Shown here piece after piece: positions 33,288 to 42,651 of a DNA stretch of 64,000 nt. Position 1 is the first letter of the stretch, and each line of letters begins with the position of its first letter. The notes under the pieces were generated by a model. The model made no database searches, had not been told where the DNA came from, and saw only the letters and a list, made by a program, of their open reading frames with translations. A program made the position numbers and the translations under genes. Source of the stretch: Mesorhizobium sp. M1C.F.Ca.ET.210.01.1.1 (GTDB taxonomy: Bacteria > Pseudomonadota > Alphaproteobacteria > Rhizobiales > Rhizobiaceae). The DNA lies in NCBI RefSeq assembly GCF_004791585.1, contig NZ_SRUU01000012.1, positions 1 through 64,000 of the forward strand. Direction: 5' to 3'.

Positions 33288-33524
33288 ATGACCATGCCCT
33301 GGTTCAACAACATACGCCGGCACGACCATCACCAACCCGGTGAAGGACAGCCCGATGACGGAGGGGACGAAAAGCCTCGTCCCTTCCCGACGCTCTCCAC
33401 CTTCCTCGGCATGGCAGCCGTGCTGTTCGTGCTGTGGCTGCTGGCTTCCGGCCTTCCGCACCTGCTGCCGAAGACCGAGCACCCGGCGCCGTCCAACATA
33501 ACCGATACTGGAGCCTCGAAATGA
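33288..33524 (+). CDS. Small single-span membrane protein between kdpA and kdpB
   Basis: A 78-residue protein with a charged, His/Pro-rich cytosol-side N-terminus ([20 protein letters not shown]), one membrane helix at about 38-58 ([17 protein letters not shown]) and a short polar tail. It starts one base after the kdpA stop and its own stop overlaps the kdpB start (ATGA), so translation is coupled on both sides. No such subunit exists in E. coli Kdp. It is a candidate accessory subunit. Confidence 0.75.
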   Translation: MTMPWFNNIRRHDHHQPGEGQPDDGGDEKPRPFPTLSTFLGMAAVLFVLWLLASGLPHLLPKTEHPAPSNITDTGASK

Positions 33525-35617
33525 GCCAGGCCAAATCCGCGAGCATCCTGGATGCCCGCATCCTGGTGCCCGCCATCGGCGGCGCCTTCCGCAAGCTCGA
33601 TCCGCGCACGCTGATCCGTAACCCGGTGATGTTCGTCGTCGCCGTCGTCTCGCTGCTCACCACCGTGCTGTTCGTCCGCGACCTGGTGGCCGGCGGCGGC
33701 GATCTCGTCTTCACCCTGCAGATCATCATCTGGCTGTGGTTCACCGTGCTGTTCGCCAACTTCGCCGAAGCCGTGGCCGAAGGCCGCGGCAAGGCACAGG
33801 CCGACTCGTTGCGCAAGGCGCGAACCGAGACCCAGGCCAAGCTGCTCATCAACGGCGAGGATCGCTCGAAGTTCAAGCTCGTGCCCGGCACCAGCCTGAA
33901 GGTCGGAGATGTCGTGCTGGTCGAAGCCGGCGACATCATCCCCTCCGACGGCGAAGTGATCGAAGGCGTGGCCTCCGTCAATGAGGCGGCGATCACCGGC
34001 GAATCCGCGCCCGTCATCCGCGAATCCGGCGGCGACCGCTCGGCCGTCACCGGCGGCACGCAGGTGCTGTCCGACTGGATCCGCGTGCGCATTTCCGCCG
34101 CGTCCGGCCATACCTTCCTCGACCGCATGATCTCGCTGGTCGAAGGCGCGGAGCGCCAGAAGACGCCGAACGAGATCGCGCTCAACATCCTCTTGGTCGG
34201 CATGACGCTGATCTTCGTGCTGGCGACCGCGACCATCCCGAGCTTCGCCTCCTATTCGGGCGGCTATATTCCCGTCACCATCCTCGTCGCGCTGTTCGTG
34301 ACGCTCATCCCAACCACTATCGGCGCGCTGCTTTCGGCCATCGGCATCGCCGGCATGGACCGCCTGGTGCGCTTCAACGTGCTTGCCATGTCCGGCCGCG
34401 CCGTCGAGGCCGCCGGCGACGTCGACACGCTTCTCCTCGACAAGACCGGCACCATCACGCTCGGCAACCGCCAGGCGACCGAGTTCCGCCCGGTCAAGGG
34501 CGTCACCGAACAGGAACTGGCCGACGCGGCGCAGCTCGCCTCTTTGGCCGACGAGACCCCGGAAGGCCGCTCGATCGTCGTGCTGGCCAAGGAGAAGTAC
34601 GGCATCCGCGCCCGCGACATGGCCACCCTGCATGCGGCCTTCGTGCCCTTCACCGCGCAGACCCGTATGAGCGGCGTCGACGTCGACGGCTCGTCGGTGC
34701 GCAAGGGCGCAGTCGACGCGGTGCTGGCCCATGTCAGCCAGGCGACAACCGCCGCCCACGGGACGAGGCCCGCGAGCGACACGATCCGCGACCTGCAGGT
34801 CATCGCCGACGAGATCGCCAAGGCCGGCGGCACGCCGCTGGCGGTCGAGCGCGACGGGCGGCTGCTCGGCGTCGTCCACCTCAAGGACATCGTCAAGGGC
34901 GGCATCAGCGAGCGTTTCGCGGAGCTGCGCAAGATGGGCATCCGCACGGTGATGATCACCGGAGATAACCCACTGACGGCGGCCGCGATCGCCGCCGAGG
35001 CCGGCGTCGACGACTTCCTCGCCCAGGCGACGCCCGAGAACAAGCTGTCGCTGATCCGCGAGGAGCAGGCCAAGGGCAAGCTGGTCGCCATGTGCGGCGA
35101 CGGCACAAACGACGCGCCGGCGCTCGCCCAGGCCGATGTCGGCGTCGCCATGAACACCGGCACGGTCGCCGCGCGCGAAGCCGGCAACATGGTGGACCTC
35201 GACAGCGACCCGACCAAGCTGATCGAGATCGTCGAGATCGGCAAGGCGCTGCTGATGACACGCGGCTCACTGACCACCTTCTCGATCGCCAATGATGTGG
35301 CCAAGTACTTCGCCATCATCCCGGCCATGTTCGCGGTGTTCTACGTCGCGCCGGGCCAGACCGCCGGCCCGCTGCAGGCGCTCAACGTCATGCAGCTGGC
35401 GACGCCGCAAAGCGCCATCCTGTCGGCGATCATCTTCAACGCGCTGATCATTATCGCGCTGATCCCACTGTCGCTGGGGGGTGTGAAGTACCGCGCCATT
35501 GGCGCCGGCGCGCTGCTCACTCGCAATCTGCTCGTCTACGGCCTCGGCGGCATCATCGTGCCGTTCGTCGGCATCAAGGCGATCGATCTGATCGTCACGG
35601 CCCTCGGCCTCGCATAA
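33521..35617 (+). CDS. kdpB: Potassium-transporting P-type ATPase subunit KdpB
   Basis: A 698-residue P-type ATPase. The phosphorylated Asp is Asp307 in [10 protein letters not shown], the same position as in E. coli. The actuator loop [10 protein letters not shown], the hinge motif [20 protein letters not shown] and the nucleotide-binding region are all intact. It energises K+ uptake through KdpA. The ATG overlaps the preceding small gene, and kdpC follows 11 bases downstream. Confidence 0.95.
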   Translation: MSQAKSASILDARILVPAIGGAFRKLDPRTLIRNPVMFVVAVVSLLTTVLFVRDLVAGGGDLVFTLQIIIWLWFTVLFANFAEAVAEGRGKAQADSLRKARTETQAKLLINGEDRSKFKLVPGTSLKVGDVVLVEAGDIIPSDGEVIEGVASVNEAAITGESAPVIRESGGDRSAVTGGTQVLSDWIRVRISAASGHTFLDRMISLVEGAERQKTPNEIALNILLVGMTLIFVLATATIPSFASYSGGYIPVTILVALFVTLIPTTIGALLSAIGIAGMDRLVRFNVLAMSGRAVEAAGDVDTLLLDKTGTITLGNRQATEFRPVKGVTEQELADAAQLASLADETPEGRSIVVLAKEKYGIRARDMATLHAAFVPFTAQTRMSGVDVDGSSVRKGAVDAVLAHVSQATTAAHGTRPASDTIRDLQVIADEIAKAGGTPLAVERDGRLLGVVHLKDIVKGGISERFAELRKMGIRTVMITGDNPLTAAAIAAEAGVDDFLAQATPENKLSLIREEQAKGKLVAMCGDGTNDAPALAQADVGVAMNTGTVAAREAGNMVDLDSDPTKLIEIVEIGKALLMTRGSLTTFSIANDVAKYFAIIPAMFAVFYVAPGQTAGPLQALNVMQLATPQSAILSAIIFNALIIIALIPLSLGGVKYRAIGAGALLTRNLLVYGLGGIIVPFVGIKAIDLIVTALGLA

Positions 35618-35628
35618 GGATCACTCCG

Positions 35629-36192
35629 ATGCTCAAGCAACTCAGACCGGCGATCGTCATGTTCGTCTTCTTCACGGTGCTGACCGGCCTCATCTATCCG
35701 ATCGGCATGACCGGCATCGCCCAGGCGCTCTTTCCCAAGCAGGCCAACGGCAGTCTGGTCGAAAAGGATGGCAAGGTCATCGGCTCCGAACTGATCGGCC
35801 AGGCCTTCGCCAGCGATCGTTACTTTCATGGCAGGCCGTCGGCCGCCGGTGACGGCTATAATGCCGCTGCCTCCAGCGGCTCGAATCTCGGACCGACCAA
35901 TGCGAAGCTGATCGAGCGCATCAAGGGCGACGCCGAGAAGCTGAAGGCCGAGAACCCGAACGCGCCGGTGCCGATGGACCTCGTTACGACTTCGGGCAGC
36001 GGCCTCGATCCGGACATCAGCCCCGATGCCGCCTATTTCCAGGTACGGAGGGTCGCCAAGGCGCGCGGCATCGACGAAGCCAAGGTCAAGGCGGTGGTCG
36101 ACAGCCATGTCGAGGCGCGCGAGCTTGGTTTCATGGGAGAGCCGGTGGTCAATGTGCTCGCCCTCAACCTCGCACTGGACGACCTGAAGTAG
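35629..36192 (+). CDS. kdpC: Potassium-transporting ATPase subunit KdpC
   Basis: A 187-residue protein with one N-terminal membrane helix ([20 protein letters not shown]) and a periplasmic domain with the typical [15 protein letters not shown]-like and [20 protein letters not shown] segments. It stabilises the KdpA-KdpB complex. It is 11 bases after kdpB and 56 before kdpD. Confidence 0.94.
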   Translation: MLKQLRPAIVMFVFFTVLTGLIYPIGMTGIAQALFPKQANGSLVEKDGKVIGSELIGQAFASDRYFHGRPSAAGDGYNAAASSGSNLGPTNAKLIERIKGDAEKLKAENPNAPVPMDLVTTSGSGLDPDISPDAAYFQVRRVAKARGIDEAKVKAVVDSHVEARELGFMGEPVVNVLALNLALDDLK

Positions 36193-36248
36193 CCAGCACC
36201 CGCGCCGGGGATCGACACGGTCCCCGGCACAATTCATGATTGGACCTG

Positions 36249-38972
36249 ATGCCGGACGACAGGACCAACCCCGAGAATAGACCATCTCCCGACGCGCTGC
36301 TCGAGCATGCCGAGCGGGAGGGCCGGGGCCGTCTGCGCATATTCCTGGGTGCTGCGCCGGGTGTCGGCAAGACCTACGAGATGCTTTTGGCGGGCCGCGC
36401 CCGCCGCGTCGACGGCGTCGACGTCGTCATCGGCGTCGTCGAGACGCATGGCCGCAGGGAAACCCAGGCGCTGGTCGACGGCTATGAGGTGATCCCGCGC
36501 CGCAAGGTCGAGTACAGGGGGCGCACCCTCGACGAGATGGATATCGATGCCATCCTGAAACGGCGCCCGGCGCTGGTCCTCGTCGACGAGCTCGCCCACA
36601 CCAACGCGCCCGGCAGCCGCCACCCAAAGCGCTACCTCGATGTGCAGGAAATCCTGACGCAGGGCATCGACGTCTACACCACGCTCAACATCCAGCATGT
36701 CGAAAGTCTGAATGATGTCGTGGCGCAGATCACCCGCGTTCGCGTGCGTGAAACCGTTCCCGATTCCATCATCGACGAGGCCGACGACATCGAGGTCATC
36801 GACCTCACCCCCAACGATCTGATCAAGCGGCTTCACGAAGGCAAGGTCTATTTCCCGCAAACCGCCCAGCGCGCGATCGAGAACTACTTCTCGCCCGGCA
36901 ACCTGACGGCGCTGCGCGAGCTGGCGCTGAGGCGGACTGCCCAGCGCGTGGACGAGCAACTACTCAGCCACATGCAGTCCCACGCCATTCCGGGGCCGTG
37001 GGCTGCCGGCGAACGGGTGCTTGTCTGCGTCGACTCGCGTCCCGGCGGGGCCGCCCGCATCCGCTATGCGCGCCGGCTTGCCGACCGGCTGCGCGCGCCC
37101 TGGACGGCGCTCCATGTCGACACCCCTCGCCTGGCCGGCATGTCCGAGGAGGACAAGGACCGGCTTGCGAAGAACCTGCGCCTTGCCGAACAGCTCGGCG
37201 CCGAGGTGACGACCATTCCCGGCCAGAACGTCGCTCAGGACATCGTGCGCCACGCGACCGCGAACAACTTCACCCATATCGTCATCGGCAGGCCGACCCG
37301 CTCGCGCTGGCGGGAACTGATCGAGGGCTCGCTCACTTACGATCTGATCCGCAATGCCGGCGACATCAGCGTCCATGTCATTTCGGGCACCGAACGCGAC
37401 GAACAAACGCCTTCGACGAGGGTTAAGGCAGCCACCGAGAAAAGGCCTTTCCAGGTCTGGCCCTATCTGCTCGCCACCGCCTATGTCGCGGGCGGGCTGG
37501 CCGTCAGCTCGGTTCTCGATCAGTTCCTCGACGTGCGCAATCTAGCGATAGTGCTGCTGCTGTCGGTGCTGACGGCGGCGGTCACCTGCGGGCTCTGGCC
37601 CGCGCTCTATGCCTGCTTCCTAAGCGCGCTTGGCTTCAACTATTTCTTCCTCCAGCCGCGCTACACGCTGACGATCAGGGACCCGGAGAGCATCGTCGCC
37701 TTCGCCGTCTTCCTCGTCGTCGCGGTCATCGCCAGCAATCTGACGGCGCGCGTCCAGCGCCAAGCCGTTGCCGCCCGTTCGCGCGCACGCGCCACCCAGG
37801 ATATCTATTCCTTCTCGAAGAAGCTCGCCGGTGCCGGGACGCTCGACGACGTGCTATGGGCCACCGCCTTCCAGATCGCCTCGATGCTGAAAGTGCGCGT
37901 CGTGCTGCTCCTGCCGGAAGACGGCACGATCACAGTCAAGGCCGGCTACCCGCCAGACGACACGCTGGCCGAAGCGGACATCGCAGCGGCCCGTTGGGCC
38001 TGGGAGCACGACCGCCCGGCCGGCCGCGGCGCCGACACCTTGCCCGGCGCGAAACGGCTCTATCTCCCGTTGCGGACGGGCCGCACGGCGGTCGGTGTCA
38101 TCGGCCTCGACAACGACAAGCAGGGACCGTTGCTGACGCCCGAGCAGCAGCGCCTTCTCGACGCGCTTGCCGACCAGGCGGCGGTCGCCATCGAACGGAT
38201 CCAGCTCGTCGCCGATGTCGACCGCGCCAGGCTGGCGGCCGAAGCGGACCGGCTGCGCACCGCGCTGCTCACCTCGATCTCGCATGACCTGAAGACACCG
38301 CTTGCCGCCATCATGGGCGCCGCCGGCACGCTCAGGGACTACGCAGCCGCCCTTCCCGAAAAGGACCGCGCGGACCTTCTGTCGACCGTCGTCGACGAAT
38401 CGGAGCGGCTGAACCGCTTCATCGCCAATCTGCTCGACATGACCAAGATCGAGTCGGGCGCAATGGAGCCGAACTATGCGTTCCACTATGTCGGCGACAT
38501 TGTCGGCTCGGCGCTCGACCGAGCCCGCAAGATCACCGGTGAGCACCGGATCGACACCGACATTCCGCCGGATCTGCCGATGCTGCGCCTCGACCCGGTC
38601 CTGTTCGAGCAGGCGCTGTTCAACCTGCTCGACAATGCCGCGAAATATGCGCCGCCCGGCTCGACCATCCGCCTGCAGGGCTGGGTCGATAACGGGTCCG
38701 TCATCCTGCAGGTCATGGACGAGGGACCGGGCATTCCGCCCGACGATCTCGAACGGATCTTCGACACCTTCTACCGCGTGCGCAAGCGCGACCAGGTTCG
38801 CGCCGGCACCGGCCTCGGACTGTCGATCAGCCGCGGCTTCGTCGAGGCCATGGGCGGCACGATTTCGGCGGCGAACCGCACCGACCGGCCGGGCGCGATC
38901 TTCACCATCCGCATGCCGGTGCCGGCGGACTCGCCCGACATGAGCGACGCCAGAATGGACCATACGGCATGA
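36249..38972 (+). CDS. kdpD: Potassium-sensing histidine kinase KdpD
   Basis: A 907-residue sensor kinase. In order: the N-terminal KdpD domain with Walker A (GAAPGVGKTYEML), a universal-stress-like domain (about 250-370), four membrane helices (about 400-500), a GAF domain (about 530-660), HisKA with the phosphorylated His679 (SHDLKTPLA) and HATPase_c (DNAAKYAPPG, GTGLGLSISRGF). It senses K+ limitation and phosphorylates KdpE. The start is ATG 36249; TTG 36240 is also in frame. The stop overlaps kdpE. Confidence 0.93.
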   Translation: MPDDRTNPENRPSPDALLEHAEREGRGRLRIFLGAAPGVGKTYEMLLAGRARRVDGVDVVIGVVETHGRRETQALVDGYEVIPRRKVEYRGRTLDEMDIDAILKRRPALVLVDELAHTNAPGSRHPKRYLDVQEILTQGIDVYTTLNIQHVESLNDVVAQITRVRVRETVPDSIIDEADDIEVIDLTPNDLIKRLHEGKVYFPQTAQRAIENYFSPGNLTALRELALRRTAQRVDEQLLSHMQSHAIPGPWAAGERVLVCVDSRPGGAARIRYARRLADRLRAPWTALHVDTPRLAGMSEEDKDRLAKNLRLAEQLGAEVTTIPGQNVAQDIVRHATANNFTHIVIGRPTRSRWRELIEGSLTYDLIRNAGDISVHVISGTERDEQTPSTRVKAATEKRPFQVWPYLLATAYVAGGLAVSSVLDQFLDVRNLAIVLLLSVLTAAVTCGLWPALYACFLSALGFNYFFLQPRYTLTIRDPESIVAFAVFLVVAVIASNLTARVQRQAVAARSRARATQDIYSFSKKLAGAGTLDDVLWATAFQIASMLKVRVVLLLPEDGTITVKAGYPPDDTLAEADIAAARWAWEHDRPAGRGADTLPGAKRLYLPLRTGRTAVGVIGLDNDKQGPLLTPEQQRLLDALADQAAVAIERIQLVADVDRARLAAEADRLRTALLTSISHDLKTPLAAIMGAAGTLRDYAAALPEKDRADLLSTVVDESERLNRFIANLLDMTKIESGAMEPNYAFHYVGDIVGSALDRARKITGEHRIDTDIPPDLPMLRLDPVLFEQALFNLLDNAAKYAPPGSTIRLQGWVDNGSVILQVMDEGPGIPPDDLERIFDTFYRVRKRDQVRAGTGLGLSISRGFVEAMGGTISAANRTDRPGAIFTIRMPVPADSPDMSDARMDHTA

Positions 38973-39661
38973 CCAGTCAGCACGTCAGCATCCTGGTCGT
39001 CGACGACGAGCCGCCGATCCGCAAGCTGCTGCGTGTCGGCCTCGGCAGCCAGGGCTATGCGGTCTCGGAGGCGCCTAACGCCAAGACCGCGATCGAGCTG
39101 GTGCAGGCGGAGGGGCCCGACCTGATCCTGCTCGATTTAGGTCTGCCCGGCATGACGGGCCTCGAATTGCTCGGCAAATGGCGTCGCGACGGCCTCGACA
39201 TCCCGGTCGTCATCCTGTCAAGCCGCACCGACGAAGCGGGCATCGTCTCGGCGCTCGAGCTCGGCGCCGATGACTACGTGACGAAACCTTTCGGTATGAA
39301 CGAGCTCGTCGCCCGCATCCGCGTGGCGCTGCGCCACAAGTTCCAGCAGCAGGGCGAGAAGCCGGTATTCCGGACCGGCGATCTGTCGGTCGACCTGGTC
39401 AAACGCATCGTCAAGGTCGAGGGCAAGGAAGTGAAACTGTCGCCCAAGGAATACGACATCCTGCGCATGCTCGTGCAATACGCCGGCAAGGTGCTCACCC
39501 ATCAGTTCCTTATGAAGCAGATCTGGAACGACTCGACCGACGTGCAGTATCTCAGGGTCTATGTCCGCCAATTGAGGCAGAAGATCGAGAAGACGCCGGA
39601 CCAACCGCGCTACATCATCACCGAGACCGGCGTCGGCTATCGTTTGCGTGAGGTCGATTAG
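38969..39661 (+). CDS. kdpE: Response regulator KdpE
   Basis: A 230-residue OmpR-type regulator. The receiver domain has VVDDEPP, the phosphoacceptor Asp56 (LILLDLGLPG) and the conserved Lys in YVTKPFG. The winged-helix DNA-binding domain occupies about 130-230 (LSPKEYDILRMLVQYAGKVL). The ATG overlaps the kdpD stop. It activates the kdp operon, whose genes all read in the same direction. Confidence 0.94.
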   Translation: MTSQHVSILVVDDEPPIRKLLRVGLGSQGYAVSEAPNAKTAIELVQAEGPDLILLDLGLPGMTGLELLGKWRRDGLDIPVVILSSRTDEAGIVSALELGADDYVTKPFGMNELVARIRVALRHKFQQQGEKPVFRTGDLSVDLVKRIVKVEGKEVKLSPKEYDILRMLVQYAGKVLTHQFLMKQIWNDSTDVQYLRVYVRQLRQKIEKTPDQPRYIITETGVGYRLREVD

Positions 39662-39695
39662 CCGGCGCAAGTCGCGGCCGAAGCATCCAAAAGCC

Positions 39696-39753
39696 GTCAT
39701 CCCGGGGCGGAGCGGGAGCGAAGCGATAGACCGTTCGGCCCGGCGAACCAGAG
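39696..39753. repeat. GTCATCC-type intergenic repeat, diverged
   Basis: GTCATCCCGGGGCGGAGCGG then GAGCGAAGCGATAGACC and CGGCCCGGCGAACCAGAG. It follows the same plan as 29001-29052 (GTCATCC, GGAGCG..GCGAAGCG, TAGACC) but has a different right end. It abuts the truncated end of the gene remnant. Confidence 0.55.
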
Positions 39754-39765
39754 CGTTTCAGCGAT

Positions 39766-39949
39766 TCAGTCGCCATGCGTTTCCGAAAGCGCCGAAGCGC
39801 CGCCCGGAAGCTGCGGCCTGGCCGTGGCGCCGGCCGGCTGGCTGGCCACCGGCGCGACCTTGTCGCCCTTGTTCTGCGCGGCGAGAGCCGGCGCGCCTGT
39901 GACGCAGGCGAGCCAGCATTGCGACCAACAACCTGGACCTGCTTGTCAT
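39766..39949 (-). pseudogene. N-terminal remnant of an invasion-associated (IalB-like) secreted protein
   Basis: From ATG 39949 the frame reads MTSRSRLLVAMLA, the start of a signal peptide. It then has to shift frame to continue as CVTGAPALAAQNKGDKVAPV and, later, LPGGASALSETHGD before TGA at 39766-39768. The segment LPGGASALSETHGD(W) resembles the N-terminus of mature IalB-type proteins, and the stop falls where Trp is expected. The rest of the gene is gone and replaced by the repeat. The IalB assignment is from memory of the motif, so it is only moderately sure. Confidence 0.5.
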
Positions 39950-40158
39950 CGAATTCCTCTTTACCCGACCGCGTCCAGCTTTGCGGACTGGCCGCGCCAT
40001 AGAGCGGGGTAACGCCTGTTGCCGTCGAGCGCAAATGCTGGGCCGGAGACCAGATTTTCTTTGGCACGACAATCGATCAACTCGCGGCATGCGCTGCCCT
40101 GAACCATGGCACATCCGGACAAACACCCTATATTACGGCAAAGTTCTTTTTTCGTGGG

Positions 40159-40473
40159 ATGGAAGCGATGTCGCATCCTCGTTTGTCGGCAGTTTTGGTC
40201 TCGGCAGCTCTCCTGGCTGCCGCCGCTTTAGGCGCGGCTTCATACGCTTCGGCCCAGGTCGTTGCCCCGACAAACCGCAACGCCCTGATCCAGCAGAACG
40301 AACTGCAGACGCTGCGGAACCAGTTGCAGCGGCAGCAGTTCCAGCAACAGCAGCAGCTTTATCGCGAGCAGGACCGGCAGATCGTGCCGAAACCTCGTCC
40401 TGAAGTGCCGGTCGTCAAGCAGAATTGCCAGTCTCAGGTGATTGGCACCACGATTTCGCGGGTTTGCCGCTGA
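40159..40473 (+). CDS. Small secreted glutamine-rich protein
   Basis: A 104-residue protein with a signal peptide (SAVLVSAALLAAAALGAAS, cleavage near SAQ at about 34). A Gln/Arg-rich helix (NQLQRQQFQQQQQLYREQ) and a tail with two Cys residues (KQNCQSQ, RVCR) that may pair follow. It is probably periplasmic, of unknown function. The start is ATG 40159 or 40168; neither has a strong ribosome binding site. A hairpin with a T-run follows at 40521. Confidence 0.7.
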   Translation: MEAMSHPRLSAVLVSAALLAAAALGAASYASAQVVAPTNRNALIQQNELQTLRNQLQRQQFQQQQQLYREQDRQIVPKPRPEVPVVKQNCQSQVIGTTISRVCR

Positions 40474-40520
40474 CATTTTTCGTTTTTCGGTTTATTTAGC
40501 CGACTTACAGTCAGGCAAGA

Positions 40521-40545
40521 GCCGGATTGCAAGGCCGGCGTTTTT
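40521..40545 (+). terminator. Rho-independent terminator
   Basis: GCCGG and CCGGC form the stem with a 9-base loop, followed by GTTTTTGGGG. It lies about 48 bases after the stop of the secreted-protein gene. Confidence 0.6.
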
Positions 40546-40612
40546 GGGGTTTGCAGGAGCAGGATTGCCGCGCGCAGGTGTGGCGTGAACGCTGCTCTCA
40601 CCGGATTTCGGG

Positions 40613-41080
40613 ATGGCAACAGCCAAGAAGAAGACAGTACGCAAGGCTAAGAAGGGAGAGCGGATCCGTCAGGTGGCGGCCATCCCCTTTCGTCCGCGCG
40701 AAAATGGCGGCCTCGAGGTGTTGCTGGTCACCTCGCGCACGACCAGGCGCTTCATCGTGCCCAAGGGCTGGCCGATGAAGGGCAAGAGTGGGCGCAAGGC
40801 GGCCATGATCGAGGCCCAGGAGGAGGCGGGCGTGCTTGGCAAGGCGCTGAAACGGCCTGCCGGCAGCTACTCCTATTGGAAGCGGATGGCCAACCGCTTC
40901 GTCCGCGTCGACGTCGTGGTTTACTTGCTTGAGGTCACCGAGGAGATGACCGACTGGCGGGAAGCGGCGAACCGACAGCGCGCCTGGCTGCCGGCGGCCG
41001 ACGCCGCCTTGCTTATCGACGAGCCGGAGCTTTCGACGCTGCTCAGGGACTTGACGATACCGGCGGCCGTGCAGGCCTGA
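40613..41080 (+). CDS. Nudix hydrolase
   Basis: A 155-residue pyrophosphohydrolase. The Nudix box runs through GKSGRKAAMIEAQEEAGVLG; the catalytic glutamates EAQEE are kept, but the usual Arg before the first Glu is Ile. The N-terminus is very basic (MATAKKKTVRKAKKGERIR). The sequence style (FIVPKGWPMKGKS) is like diphosphoinositol/dinucleoside polyphosphate hydrolases. The start is ATG 40613, with only a weak leader. Confidence 0.86.
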   Translation: MATAKKKTVRKAKKGERIRQVAAIPFRPRENGGLEVLLVTSRTTRRFIVPKGWPMKGKSGRKAAMIEAQEEAGVLGKALKRPAGSYSYWKRMANRFVRVDVVVYLLEVTEEMTDWREAANRQRAWLPAADAALLIDEPELSTLLRDLTIPAAVQA

Positions 41081-41193
41081 CAGGATTTCCCCATTCGGAG
41101 TCGCCGCAAAGGCTCTTGCCATTCGCGTCCCTCGGCAGCAGTGTCGGGCCACAGCCGCTCATCAGGTGGATGTCGGCGTGATGGGATTTTGCC

Positions 41194-41664
41194 ATGACCC
41201 GCGATCAGATGCTCGCCCACCTCCGAGCCGCCGACGCCGTCGCGCGCGAGGCGGCGGCGCATGGCCATCATCCGTTCGGCGCGGTGCTGGTCGGCCCGGA
41301 CGACGGCGTGCTGATGCGGCAGGGCAATCTCGACACGGTGCGCCACGCCGAGACCGAGCTCGCCCGGCGCGCCGCGGCGGCCTACGAGCCAGCGTTCCTG
41401 TGGCAATGCACGCTGGTCTCAACCGGTGAGCCCTGCGCGATGTGCGCAGGCACGCTCTACTGGGCGAATATCGGACGGCTGGTTTACGGCTTCGAGGAAA
41501 CCGAACTGCTCGCGCTCACCGGGGATCACGCGGAGAATCCGACGATGAGCCTCTCCTCGCGCACCGTGCTCGGCTCCGGCCAGAAAGAGATCGAGGTCTT
41601 TGGCCCCTTCCCCGAAATCGCGGACGAGCTGATCGCTCCGCACCGCGATTTCTGGAAGCGCTGA
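41194..41664 (+). CDS. Nucleoside/guanine-type deaminase
   Basis: A 156-residue zinc deaminase of the CDA/TadA superfamily. The motif HAETELA gives the His ligand and catalytic Glu, and GEPCAMCAGTLYW gives the two Cys ligands. It is similar in length to guanine deaminases and TadA-like proteins; with no other evidence the base specificity is open. It overlaps, on the opposite strand, the read-through 3' end of the NmrA-like gene. Confidence 0.85.
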   Translation: MTRDQMLAHLRAADAVAREAAAHGHHPFGAVLVGPDDGVLMRQGNLDTVRHAETELARRAAAAYEPAFLWQCTLVSTGEPCAMCAGTLYWANIGRLVYGFEETELLALTGDHAENPTMSLSSRTVLGSGQKEIEVFGPFPEIADELIAPHRDFWKR

Positions 41665-42552
41665 CGCGGCACCGCACCATCGGGCCCGGCATGCGACAGT
41701 CGTCCCGTGCCTTAAGTTGTCCGAAGCAGGAAATCGCAAACTCTCCGGCCTCTGGCCGGTGATGCCGGTGAAGTCGCCGCAGACCCGGCTGTAGCGATCT
41801 TCGGCGATTGAGGCACAGAGCGTGGCAAAGGCATGAGGCCAAGGTTCATCCAGGCGTGCCGACGCCGAGGTCAGATATTCGTCCTGGGCGCATGAGCGAT
41901 AGCGCAATTGCTGCCCGATCGCTCGGCCATAGTCGGCGGCGATCTCGCCAAAGTCCAACGCCTGATCGCCCGTGATTGTATAAGTGGCACCGGATTTCTC
42001 GGTCGCTGCCGCCGCGACCGCGGTCGCCACGTCGTCGCGCGAGATTGGCGCGACCCGACCGTCTCCCGCGGGCAACGCGAATTCTCCGGACGTCCGGCAT
42101 GGCTCAAGCCAGTGGTGGAGAATGAAGTCGCAGTAGAGCCCGCAGCGAAGGATCGTCGCCGGCACGCCGCAGCGCGCCAGCCGTCGTTCGGCATCGCGGT
42201 AGACGGGCGCGAAATAGAAGGGTGACGCCTCGTCGATATCGACAATGCTGGTGAATGTTATGTGGCGGATACCGGCCGACACGGCAGCTTCTATCGCATT
42301 GGCATGATGGCGGAGCACAGCGGTAGCCTCGCCATCGCTCGAAATGAGGACAAGCTCATCGATACCCGCGAACGCGTCTCTGAGGGTGAGGGCATCCTCA
42401 TAATCCCCGACGCGCGTGGCGGTTCCGCGCGGCAGCCGCCGGCGCGCGGTCTCGACGTCGCGGATCATCGCGGCCACGTCATGGCCGCATGACGCCAGCC
42501 TGCGGACGACCGCGCGTCCGACATGCCCCGTTGCTCCTGTGACGAGGATCAT
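41419..42552 (-). CDS. NmrA-like NAD(P)-binding protein with probable 3' frameshift
   Basis: From ATG 42552 (after GGAGCGGCAGG) the first 275 residues form an NmrA/atypical SDR with MILVTGATGHVGRAVVRRL and the YTITGDQALDFGEIA region. Family members end with a motif like GRPPESLRDFL. Here the frame reads GQRPESLRFPASD, but a shift at about 41735 would give DFLLRTT and a stop at 41712. A 2-base CG loss explains this. As it stands the frame runs on for about 100 unrelated residues, antisense to the deaminase gene. It may still be functional because the core is complete. Confidence 0.7.
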   Translation of the reverse strand: MILVTGATGHVGRAVVRRLASCGHDVAAMIRDVETARRRLPRGTATRVGDYEDALTLRDAFAGIDELVLISSDGEATAVLRHHANAIEAAVSAGIRHITFTSIVDIDEASPFYFAPVYRDAERRLARCGVPATILRCGLYCDFILHHWLEPCRTSGEFALPAGDGRVAPISRDDVATAVAAAATEKSGATYTITGDQALDFGEIAADYGRAIGQQLRYRSCAQDEYLTSASARLDEPWPHAFATLCASIAEDRYSRVCGDFTGITGQRPESLRFPASDNLRHGTTVACRARWCGAASALPEIAVRSDQLVRDFGEGAKDLDLFLAGAEHGARGEAHRRILRVIPGEREQFGFLEAVNQPSDIRPVERACAHRAGLTG

Positions 42553-42609
42553 CCTGCCGCTCCACGCTTCCGCCCCCTCTACGCTCTCGCTTGACTCACA
42601 CATATCTCA

Positions 42610-42649
42610 ACGGTTATAGATCGATCAATAACCAAAGGGTTATAGATTG
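42610..42649 (+). promoter_or_regulatory. ArsR-type operator region
   Basis: GGTTAT (42612-42617) and ATAACC (42628-42633) are inverted arms around AGATCGATCA, itself nearly palindromic. A third half-site, GGTTATAGATTGA, starts at 42638, 14 bases before the ArsR start. This is a typical autoregulatory site for the ArsR gene and probably affects the divergent NmrA-like gene as well. Confidence 0.6.
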
Positions 42650-42651
42650 AA

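Larger units (their letters stand above)
39662..40158. other. 497-base region holding a repeat and a gene remnant
   Basis: No intact gene. It holds a GTCATCC-type repeat (39696-39753), directly followed by a minus-strand remnant (39766-39949). The rest leads up to the small secreted-protein gene at 40159. Confidence 0.6.

Noticed and set aside
31433-33313. Very long minus-strand open frame opposite kdpA (626 codons)
   Set aside because: It is the exact shadow of kdpA in a GC-rich genome. Its translation is Asp/His/Arg/Gln-rich with no recognisable motif, and kdpA is certain.
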